This document shows, piece by piece, positions 1 through 5,965 of a stretch of 13,945 nucleotides of DNA. Under the pieces are notes generated by a model. That model was not told the DNA's origin. It did not search any database and worked only from the letters and a program-made list of their open reading frames with translations. Position 1 is the first letter of the stretch, and each line of letters opens with the position of its first letter. This stretch comes from Clostridium sp. (GTDB lineage: Bacteria; Bacillota; Clostridia; Lachnospirales; Lachnospiraceae): positions 1 through 13,945 of the forward strand of contig SFNH01000085.1 of assembly GCA_004554205.1 (NCBI GenBank), in the 5' to 3' direction. Both the position numbers and the translations under genes were made by a program.

Positions 1-234
1 TTGTCATCCGCCGTCATTGGAATGATGTAACACATTGTGAGCTGGAAAGCAAGGTGACGACGCCGGTAAAATGAGTGGTACAGGGCAGTAAAATGAAGCG
101 AAGCGCCCCCCTGAAACCAGTCGGTGAGAAGTTACTGCCACCCGTCTAACGGGTGGCAGCGATTTCTCACCGGTATTATACACAAATATGAGAAAATGAG
201 CAGTAGATAAAACACACACAAATCAATCCAAATT
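1..234. other. Left-edge intergenic region without a supported gene
   Basis: Besides the hairpin at 120-174, this stretch has two direct copies of GTAAAATGA (66-74 and 88-96), 22 bases apart, and an AAGCG doublet near 96-105. An open frame of 71 codons runs on the minus strand (4-219), but it passes through both arms of the palindrome and has no convincing ribosome site, so I do not call it. The GC-rich portion (1-175) contrasts with the AT-rich 176-430, which suggests that a discrete element ends near 175. Confidence 0.4.
120..174. repeat. Long two-tier palindromic hairpin at the left edge
   Basis: The outer stem CGGTGAGAA (122-130) pairs with TTCTCACCG (164-172). The inner stem CTGCCACCCGT (135-145) pairs with ACGGGTGGCAG (149-159) around a 3-nt loop. 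Two small interior loops (131-134 and 160-163) separate them, giving 20 Watson-Crick pairs. Neither side is followed by a T-run, so it does not look like a simple terminator. On the minus strand a perfect TATAAT (175-180) lies just outside it, without a good -35. Such structures occur at the ends of IS200/IS605-type elements, in REP/PATE-like palindromic elements and in structured RNAs. No transposase is visible, and the window edge may cut the element. The structure is certain; its identity is not. Confidence 0.7.
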
Positions 235-348
235 CTATCGTGAAATGTATCTCTTAATCAGTTTATTGATAATTGTATTCTGCACACGAATAATCCTGAT
301 CAAAACAGCAACCCGATCACACTGACATATCACACATTTATTTTGCAT
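235..348 (-). CDS. Possible 37-residue small protein with a CxxCxC motif
   Basis: An ATG at 348-346 is preceded by a strong G-rich ribosome site (AAGGGGGG, 6 nt upstream) and opens 37 codons ending in TAG. The N-terminus reads MQNKCVICQC, with Cys5, Cys8 and Cys10 in a CxxCxC arrangement. The rest is basic and Ile/Val-rich with no acidic residues after Asp11 (ending KRYISR), so the peptide could be amphipathic or membrane-associated. It lies 101 nt downstream of maf on the same strand. A weak promoter candidate is TTGAAC (423-428), 19 nt, TATAAA (398-403). I do not recognise it. The ribosome site is the main support. In AT-rich DNA an open frame this short can occur by chance. Confidence 0.3.
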   Translation of the reverse strand: MQNKCVICQCDRVAVLIRIIRVQNTIINKLIKRYISR

Positions 349-428
349 AATATTCCCCCCTTCTTATAGTGTAGTACAATAACGAAGGAATGTTATTTTT
401 ATAACAAATATAATGATACCAGGTTCAA

Positions 429-452
429 AAAAGCATTCACCGGCCTCCCTCA
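429..452. repeat. Partial copy of the intergenic repeat over the maf stop codon
   Basis: Bases 429-452 match 7773-7796 (downstream of uvrA) at 20 of 24 positions in the same orientation. On the minus strand both read TGAGGGA followed by GGTGAA and CTTTT. In this copy the first TGA is the stop codon of maf. The hairpin and the GGTCG-rich box found in the longer copies are absent here, so it is a fragment or a relative of that family. Confidence 0.4.
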
Positions 453-1031
453 CGTCTGGGCAATTCCAGCCGCAAGCTCCCGGCACACACGCCCGACCGG
501 GAGACCGACCACATTGTTGTAGTCGCCGGAAATGCCCTCCACCCAGGCGGCAAAGCACCCCTGTATCCCGTAAGCGCCCGCCTTGTCCATCGGCTCGCCG
601 GTATCGACATACGCCTCTATCTGCGCCCGGCTCATCGGGCAGACAAAAACGTCCGTCCGCTCGGCAAAGGTGACTGTGCGCGGCTTCCCGCCGCAAAATA
701 CAAGGGTCACTCCCGTATAGACCTGATGGGCTCTCCCCTGAAGCAGCGTGAGCATACGCACCGCGTCCTCCCTGTTTGATGGCTTGCCGAGGATTTCACC
801 GTCCGCCGCCACCACCGTATCGGCGCCGATGACCACTGCCTCCTCGCCCGCATGCAGCGCGGCAATGTCCTTTGCCTTCTGCGCTGACAGCTCCATCACT
901 GCCTTGTCCGGCTCCATGCTTGTGATCACTTCCTCAACGTTGCTCGGCTCCACCACAGGCTCAATGCCCACCTGCCGCAAAAGTTCGAGACGGCGGGGAG
1001 AGGCCGAGGCGAGAATCACTTTGATGTCCAC
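450..1031 (-). CDS. maf: Maf-family nucleoside triphosphate pyrophosphatase (YhdE type)
   Basis: Maf proteins are cytoplasmic pyrophosphatases that hydrolyse non-canonical or pyrimidine NTPs to NMPs. The YhdE branch prefers dTTP/UTP and its overexpression blocks septation. The 193 residues are typical in length and carry the family motifs in order: ASASPRR near residues 8-14, the catalytic-region GADTVV near 69-74 followed by GEILGKP, GRAHQVYTGV, and EPMDKAGAYGIQG near 147-159. The last motif and the NNVVGLP near the end resemble E. coli YhdE more than YceF. The start codon is GTG (1031-1029), preceded by GGGAGGGG at about 7 nt. The gene overlaps the end of ligA by 16 bases, so the two are probably co-translated as the last confident genes of the operon. 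Family assignment is secure; substrate is inferred. Confidence 0.95.
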   Translation of the reverse strand: MDIKVILASASPRRLELLRQVGIEPVVEPSNVEEVITSMEPDKAVMELSAQKAKDIAALHAGEEAVVIGADTVVAADGEILGKPSNREDAVRMLTLLQGRAHQVYTGVTLVFCGGKPRTVTFAERTDVFVCPMSRAQIEAYVDTGEPMDKAGAYGIQGCFAAWVEGISGDYNNVVGLPVGRVCRELAAGIAQT

Positions 1032-3007
1032 TTTTCATCCCCTCCCGTCATCTTTAAGAACTCCTCCTCGGAAATGATCGGAATCCCGAGTTCCTTTGCC
1101 TTCTTGTTTTTTGACGAACCGGAGGTCACGTCATTGTTGATGAGATAGGTGGTCTTCGCGGTCACAGAGCCGGTCGTCTTCCCGCCCAGGCGCTCGATCA
1201 GCTCTTTAAGCTCGTTCCGGTTTGCGAAATGCTCCACCGCGCCGGTGATGACGAAGGTCATCCCGTCAAAAACCGCTTCGCCCTGCGGCTCCGCCTCCCG
1301 CGCGATGGCAAGCTCCGCCAAAAGCCCGTCCACAAGCGCGTTGTTTTTCTCCGACGCGAAATAGGAAACCCACGCCTCCGCCAGAACCTCCCCGATTCCG
1401 TCCACCGCCATGAGCTCCTCCTTTGAGGCATGGCGCAGCCGGTCGAAATCCGAGTTGAATTTCCGGCACAGCATTTTCGCGTTGGCAAGACCAATCCCGG
1501 CGATACCGAGACCGTAGATCACGCGCGGCAGCGTCGTCCGGGATGCGTCCTTAACAGCGGCGATCAGGTTGTCATAGGACTTCTGCCCGAAGCCCTCCAT
1601 CTCAACGATCGCATCCCGGTGGCGGTCGAGGTGAAAAATATCCGCGTAGGTGTGGATAAATCCCGCCGCGATGAATTTCTCGAGCGTCGCCTCGGACAGA
1701 CCGTCGATATTAAGCGCGTCCCGGCTCGCAAGGAGGGCAAAGCTCTTGATCTTCTTCGCCTGACAGTCCGGGTTCGTGCAGTAAAGGGAGCGCACGTCAT
1801 TGATCTGGCGGATCTGCGTGTCGCCGCCGCACACCGGGCAGCAGGACGGGATCACGATCTTTCCGCTCCGCGTTAAGTTCTCCGCGATCTGCGGGATGAT
1901 CATATTCGCCTTGTAGACTGTGATCACATCGCCCACGCCCAGCTTTAAGTCTTCCATAATGCTTATGTTGTGGACGCTCGCGCGGCTCACCGTCGTCCCC
2001 TCAAGCTCCACCGGCTCAAAGACCGCCACCGGGTTGATCAGGCCCGTCCGCGACGCGCTCCACTCGATTTCCTTTAAATGTGTCTCACGGATCTCGTCCG
2101 CCCACTTAAAGGCAATGGAATTGCGCGGGAATTTCGCCGTCCTCCCCAGTGAATCCCCGTAGGCAATGTCGTCCATCAGAAGCACCAGCCCGTCTGATGG
2201 AATGTCATAGGTCTGAATCGCCTGCGCGAAAGCATTTACCGCGTCAGGGAGCGTCTGCCTCGTCACCTCTTTGTATTCCACCACGTCGAAGCCCTGACCC
2301 TTAAGCCATTCAAACTGCTCCCTGCGGGAGTTGTGGAAATCCACGCCCTCCGCCCGCACCAGCATGAACGCCTCAAAGTTTACATTCCGCTGCGCCGTGA
2401 TCCTGTTGTTTAGCTGGCGCACGGAGCCGCTGCATAAATTCCGCGGGTTCTTATATTTTGCGTCCACATCCTCGATTTCCTCATTGATACGGTTGAAATC
2501 CGAGTACCTGATCACCGCCTCGCCGCGCAGCACAAGCTGTCCCTGATAAGCGATCTTTAAAGGAACGTTTTCAAATACCTTCGCGTTGTTTGTGATCACC
2601 TCACCGACCTCGCCGTTTCCGCGGGTCACCGCCTTTAAAAGCTCCCCATGCTCATAGGTGAGCACGATGGTAAGGCCGTCTAACTTCCAGGAGAGAAGCC
2701 CCGGCTGATCCTTAAGCCAGTCCTGAAGCGCCGCCACATCCTTCGTCTTGTCAAGGGAGAGCATGGGCGACTCGTGCGCCTCCTTCGGGAGCTCGCTTAC
2801 CGCCTCGTACCCCACCTTCCGGGTCGGGCTGCCCGCCAGCACCACGCCGGTCTCCCTCTCAAGCGCCGCCAGCTCATCGTAGCGCTTATCGTACTCGTAG
2901 TTGCTCATGATCTCACGGCTCTCCTGATAGTAGGCCTTCGCCGCCTCCGAGAGTTCAGCCGTAAGCTCCCTCATCCGCTTCAGATTTGCGTCCTTACTCT
3001 TCTCCAT
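1016..3007 (-). CDS. ligA: NAD-dependent DNA ligase, divergent form
   Basis: LigA seals nicks during replication and repair using NAD+. I start it at the ATG at 3007, which has an AGGAGA site and gives 663 residues. A longer frame exists upstream but lacks a ribosome site. Visible domains: Ia (about 15-60, with YEYD), adenylation domain with nucleophile Lys108 in KLDG, TRGNG, RGE163, NPRN with Arg189, GSVRQL with Arg197, DG272-273 and FKW with Lys301; OB fold; zinc finger Cys390, Cys393, Cys410, Cys415; helix-hairpin-helix region (about 425-570); and a C-terminal BRCT domain (about 585-655). By my alignment, several residues essential in E. coli LigA are replaced here (His23 to Tyr27, Asp32 to Asn36, Glu113 to Ser106, Arg277 to Ile264, Lys290 to Leu277), and RAGDVIP reads KANMIIP. 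The frame is intact, so it is probably functional. The gene overlaps rluF by 14 bases and maf by 16. Confidence 0.94.
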   Translation of the reverse strand: MEKSKDANLKRMRELTAELSEAAKAYYQESREIMSNYEYDKRYDELAALERETGVVLAGSPTRKVGYEAVSELPKEAHESPMLSLDKTKDVAALQDWLKDQPGLLSWKLDGLTIVLTYEHGELLKAVTRGNGEVGEVITNNAKVFENVPLKIAYQGQLVLRGEAVIRYSDFNRINEEIEDVDAKYKNPRNLCSGSVRQLNNRITAQRNVNFEAFMLVRAEGVDFHNSRREQFEWLKGQGFDVVEYKEVTRQTLPDAVNAFAQAIQTYDIPSDGLVLLMDDIAYGDSLGRTAKFPRNSIAFKWADEIRETHLKEIEWSASRTGLINPVAVFEPVELEGTTVSRASVHNISIMEDLKLGVGDVITVYKANMIIPQIAENLTRSGKIVIPSCCPVCGGDTQIRQINDVRSLYCTNPDCQAKKIKSFALLASRDALNIDGLSEATLEKFIAAGFIHTYADIFHLDRHRDAIVEMEGFGQKSYDNLIAAVKDASRTTLPRVIYGLGIAGIGLANAKMLCRKFNSDFDRLRHASKEELMAVDGIGEVLAEAWVSYFASEKNNALVDGLLAELAIAREAEPQGEAVFDGMTFVITGAVEHFANRNELKELIERLGGKTTGSVTAKTTYLINNDVTSGSSKNKKAKELGIPIISEEEFLKMTGGDEKWTSK

Positions 3008-3767
3008 TCCCTGTCTCCTCTTCTCTTCCGGACTCCATGCGCGCCCTCTCAAGCTGCCACATGAGTTCCTCAAGCTCCTTTGCCGTCGCGCGGCGGAAAT
3101 CTCCCGTATTTAATCTTCCCAGAAGAATGTTCATAATGCGGATGCGCTTCAAGGTTAGCACACGGTAACCAAGCTCGCCGCACATGCGCCGGATCTGCCT
3201 GTTTAAGCCCTGGGTCAAAATGATCCGAAATGCCTTCGGCCCGACTGCCTCCACCCGGCACGGCCGCGTCGTCACGCCCAGCTCCTTAAGCTCGACGCCC
3301 TCCCGCATTTTCTTAAGGAATGCCGCGTTAAACGGCTGATCCACCGTCACCAGGTACTCCTTCTCGTGGAAATTTCCGGCGTGAATGATGTCATTGGCAA
3401 GGTCGCCCCGGTTCGTCATCAGCAAAAGACCCTCCGAATCCTTGTCAAGCCGCCCTACCGGATATACCCTGGTGGGGTATTGAACCAGCTCCACCACATT
3501 TGGCGCGCGGTCCTTATCCGAGGTAGTGCAGACCACTCCCCGCGGCTTATTGACGATCAAAAGCACCGGTTTTTCCTTCTTCCCACCGGCTGCCTCGCCC
3601 ACTGGCTTTCCGTCACAGATGATCTCCTCCCGGCCGGTGACCTTTTCGCCCACCGCGGCAGGCCGCCCGTCGACAGTGACCTTCCCCTCCCCGATCAGGC
3701 GGTCCGCCTCCCTGCGGGAACAGACGCCCCGGCTGCTCAGATATTTATTCAAGCGGATCTCTTCCAT
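2994..3767 (-). CDS. rluF: 23S rRNA pseudouridine synthase, RluF type
   Basis: The enzyme isomerises a uridine in 23S rRNA to pseudouridine; E. coli RluF acts at U2604. The 257-residue protein has an N-terminal S4 RNA-binding domain (about 5-52, with RLNKYLSSRGVCSRREADR), then the RsuA/RluB/E/F catalytic domain with GRLDKDSEGL at 105-114 (catalytic Asp108), HEKEYLVTVD at 134-143 and GLNRQIRRMC at 187-196. HEKEYLVTVD and the following RIRIMN match E. coli RluF better than RluB or RluE as I remember them. I chose the ATG at 3767 because AAAGGA lies 10 nt upstream. The in-frame ATG at 3788 would add seven residues but has no ribosome site. The C-terminus is Glu-rich. The gene ends inside ligA. 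Target position in this organism is inferred. Confidence 0.88.
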   Translation of the reverse strand: MEEIRLNKYLSSRGVCSRREADRLIGEGKVTVDGRPAAVGEKVTGREEIICDGKPVGEAAGGKKEKPVLLIVNKPRGVVCTTSDKDRAPNVVELVQYPTRVYPVGRLDKDSEGLLLMTNRGDLANDIIHAGNFHEKEYLVTVDQPFNAAFLKKMREGVELKELGVTTRPCRVEAVGPKAFRIILTQGLNRQIRRMCGELGYRVLTLKRIRIMNILLGRLNTGDFRRATAKELEELMWQLERARMESGREEETGNGEE

Positions 3768-3801
3768 GCGTTCTCTGTCCTTTCCCATAAGTTTGAAAAC
3801 A

Positions 3802-3829
3802 GCTATCCTCTGTCCTTTCAGTGGATAGC
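3802..3829 (-). terminator. Hairpin between queA and rluF, possible attenuator
   Basis: GGATAGC (3823-3829) and GCTATCC (3802-3808) form a 7-bp stem with a 14-nt loop. On the minus strand the stem is followed by TGTTTTC, a weak T-run. It lies in the 75-nt queA-rluF gap, the only real gap in this operon, so it may partly uncouple the two. The loop contains a second copy of the rluF ribosome-site sequence. Confidence 0.4.
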
Positions 3830-3842
3830 CGATATTGCGTGA

Positions 3843-4868
3843 TCAGTGGATGAACATCGCGTCGCCGAAGCTGAAGAAGCGATAGCGCTCCCTGATCGCC
3901 TCCTCATACGCGGCAAGCACATGCTCCCGACCGGCAAGCGCGGAAACGAGCATGAGCAGCGTGGACTCTGGAAGATGGAAATTCGTGATCAGGCAGTCCA
4001 GTATCTTAAAACGGTAGCCCGGATAGATAAAGATCTCCGTCCATCCGCTCCCCGCTCTCAAAATCCCATCGTCCCCGGTGGCGGATTCAATGGTGCGGCA
4101 GCTTGTTGTACCCACGCAGATGACGCGCCCGCCCGACGCCTTTGCGGCGTTGATCTTCTCTGCCTCCGCCTCCTCCACCATGTAAAACTCCGAGTGCATG
4201 TGATGATCCAGCACATTTTCCACCTTGACCGGCCGAAACGTCCCAAGCCCGACGTGCAGCGTCACATGGGCAATCTCTACGCCCATCTGCGAAATCTGCT
4301 TGAGCAGCTCCTCTGTAAAATGCAACCCTGCCGTGGGCGCGGCCGCGGAGCCGTCATGTTTTGCGTACACGGTCTGGTAGCGGTTCTTATCCTTGAGCTG
4401 GTGCGTGATATAGGGCGGCAGCGGCATCTGTCCAAGCCGGTCTAAAATTTCCTCAAAGATTCCTTCATAGGAAAAACGGATCAGGCGGTTGCCCTCCTCC
4501 ACCACATCCGTCACAGTTCCCTTAAGCAGCCCGTCCCCAAAGATGATAGCCGTCCCCGGTCTGCATTTTTTCCCCGGCTTTACGAGCGTCTCCCAGGTAT
4601 CATTGTCCCTGCGCTTTAACAGAAGCACCTCGATCTTTGCCTGGGTGTCCTCCTTTACGCCGAACAGGCGCGCCGGGATCACTTTCGTGTCATTGATCAC
4701 CAGGCAGTCGCCCGGTCTTAAGTATTCCACAATATCGCGGAAATGCCTGTGCTCCATCGCCCCGGTATTTTTATCCAGCGCCAGAAGGCGTGAGGAGGAA
4801 CGATCCTCAAGCGGATCCTGGGCAATCAACTCCTGCGGAAGTTCAAAGTAAAAGTCCCTGACATTCAA
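3843..4868 (-). CDS. queA: S-adenosylmethionine:tRNA ribosyltransferase-isomerase
   Basis: QueA transfers and isomerises the ribosyl group of SAM onto preQ1-modified tRNA, making epoxyqueuosine at the wobble base of GUN-anticodon tRNAs. The 341 residues match the usual length. Recognisable blocks are FYFELPQELIAQ at the start, RPGDCLVINDTKVIPARLFG, the central AAPTAGLHFT block, HVTLHVGLGTFRPV, and C-terminal ITNFHLPESTLLMLVSALAG followed by YRFFSFGDAMFI. The start is TTG (4868-4866), fixed by homology to the family N-terminus and by AGGAGG 10 nt upstream. The nearby ATG (4864-4862) is out of frame. The start codon overlaps the TGA of the preceding gene (TTGA), which suggests translational coupling. 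Confidence 0.96.
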   Translation of the reverse strand: MNVRDFYFELPQELIAQDPLEDRSSSRLLALDKNTGAMEHRHFRDIVEYLRPGDCLVINDTKVIPARLFGVKEDTQAKIEVLLLKRRDNDTWETLVKPGKKCRPGTAIIFGDGLLKGTVTDVVEEGNRLIRFSYEGIFEEILDRLGQMPLPPYITHQLKDKNRYQTVYAKHDGSAAAPTAGLHFTEELLKQISQMGVEIAHVTLHVGLGTFRPVKVENVLDHHMHSEFYMVEEAEAEKINAAKASGGRVICVGTTSCRTIESATGDDGILRAGSGWTEIFIYPGYRFKILDCLITNFHLPESTLLMLVSALAGREHVLAAYEEAIRERYRFFSFGDAMFIH

Positions 4869-5710
4869 TTGATCACAACCTCCTGTCCATTCTCGCCTTC
4901 CTCATAGACCGGCGAGCCGTCACGCAGCACGCCGTACACGGAACCCAGCTCTTCATCCAACTTAAGCGCCTCCTTCAGCTTCACATTTACGCTGGAGGCC
5001 AGGCGGCGCACTTCCTCCGAGTGGTTTGACACATCGACGAACTGGAGTTCGTTTTCCGAGAGGCTTTCATTATCCACAATCTGATAATCTCCCTCCGGAC
5101 CTTTCTTGACATAGCACCACATGATCATCGGCGCCGCGGTATTCACGGAGTGGAAACGGATATCCGCCAGTGCATAGACAAGCCAGCTATCCGGCGTGGT
5201 TCCCTGTCTGATATACGTCGCCACATTCTCAAAGCCCTGCACATATTTGGCATTGCTGCGCATGCGCGTCTTCTGCTCCTCAAACGCCTCCCCGGAAACC
5301 TCACCTACGCCATACAGCCGGTTCATGGTTTCCGCATCCCCGTCAGCGCGCGCCGCAAAATACTTCTTCATCAGATCAAGAACTTCCGGGATGCTGTCCC
5401 GCCTCAATGTGTCTGTCTCAAACCCATCCCCGGCTTCTGTCTCTACAGTCTCAGACTCCGGCTGAACGCTCTCCTCCGGTTCGCTCTCGTTTACCTCCCC
5501 GCCGCTCTCCGGCGCCTCCGGCTTTGTATACACCGCCGGCGTCCCGGATTCCACCGCGGATTCCGGGGCGGCAGAAGGCTTCCCCCGGTCGGCGATCACA
5601 ATGATCACGATCAATATAATTACAGTAAAAGGGATCAGGAGAACGGAAAGAAGCTCCTTCCGCTCTGTGCCTGATCCGCCCTTTTGCCGTGAATTTCTGC
5701 GCTGTTCCAT
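4865..5710 (-). CDS. Membrane-anchored protein of unknown function, possible NTF2-like outer domain
   Basis: I do not recognise the family by name. The ATG at 5710 is chosen because GGAGG lies 10 nt upstream; this gives 281 residues, against a 10-residue longer frame without a ribosome site. Layout: a basic N-terminus (1-19), one hydrophobic helix (about 20-40, ending IIVIADRGK), a Pro/Glu/Ser-rich acidic linker (about 45-100), then a folded domain (about 105-235) starting IPEVLDLMKKYFAARADGD. A helix of that kind followed by mixed beta strands (WLVYALADIRF, APMIMWCYVKK, YQIVDNE) resembles SnoaL/NTF2-like folds. The charge pattern predicts a single-pass protein with the C-terminal domain outside. 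It is first in the operon with queA, rluF, ligA and maf, but nothing shows a functional link. The fold is a weak inference. Confidence 0.8.
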   Translation of the reverse strand: MEQRRNSRQKGGSGTERKELLSVLLIPFTVIILIVIIVIADRGKPSAAPESAVESGTPAVYTKPEAPESGGEVNESEPEESVQPESETVETEAGDGFETDTLRRDSIPEVLDLMKKYFAARADGDAETMNRLYGVGEVSGEAFEEQKTRMRSNAKYVQGFENVATYIRQGTTPDSWLVYALADIRFHSVNTAAPMIMWCYVKKGPEGDYQIVDNESLSENELQFVDVSNHSEEVRRLASSVNVKLKEALKLDEELGSVYGVLRDGSPVYEEGENGQEVVIN

Positions 5711-5778
5711 GACACCGATTCCTCCTAACGATACCTGCATCTCATCGAATGATGCAGAGGGCTAAAGAGTCTGGTATC

Positions 5779-5807
5779 ATCATAGCAAAACAGCGCCCAA
5801 AAAGCAA
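5779..5807 (-). promoter_or_regulatory. Probable promoter of the queA-rluF-ligA-maf operon
   Basis: On the minus strand TTGCTT (5802-5807), a 17-nt spacer and TATGAT (5779-5784) lie about 70 nt upstream of the first gene's start. The -10 is good (5/6) and the -35 is weak (3/6). It is back to back with the tRNA promoter. Confidence 0.5.
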
Positions 5808-5817
5808 TAAATAACCC

Positions 5818-5846
5818 TTGCAAATCTAAAAAATTTATAGTATGAT
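5818..5846 (+). promoter_or_regulatory. tRNA-Arg promoter
   Basis: TTGCAA (5818-5823), a 17-nt spacer and TATGAT (5841-5846) place the transcription start about 3 nt before the mature tRNA 5' end. A very short 5' leader is implied. Confidence 0.75.
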
Positions 5847-5855
5847 AATGGAGAT

Positions 5856-5927
5856 GCGTCTGTAGCTCAGTGGATAGAGCAGTGGCCTCCGGAGCCGCGT
5901 GCGTAGGTTCGATTCCTATCAGACGCA
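5856..5927 (+). tRNA. tRNA-Arg (anticodon CCG)
   Basis: A full cloverleaf can be drawn over 72 nt. The acceptor GCGTCTG pairs with CAGACGC, with discriminator A at 5927. The D-stem is GCTC/GAGC with an 8-nt loop. The anticodon stem GTGGC/GCCGC closes the loop CTCCGGA, giving anticodon CCG, which reads CGG arginine codons. The variable loop has 4 nt. The T-stem GTAGG/CCTAT closes loop TTCGATT. CCA is not encoded. Seven Ts follow at once and probably end the transcript. It is the only plus-strand gene in the window and converges on the symporter gene. Confidence 0.97.
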
Positions 5928-5965
5928 TTTTTTTGTTTCATAAATATGTATGTCGGTCTTTGCCC

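Noticed and set aside
4..219. Minus-strand 71-codon frame at the left edge
   Set aside because: It runs through both arms of the palindrome and lacks a ribosome site, so the sequence is better explained by structure.
266..294. Plus-strand promoter TTGATA, 17 nt, AATAAT
   Set aside because: It points into the antisense of maf with no gene downstream, in AT-rich DNA where such matches are expected by chance.
429..460. Rho-independent terminator after maf at the T6 run
   Set aside because: A run of six Ts is present on the minus strand but no stem can be formed just before it.
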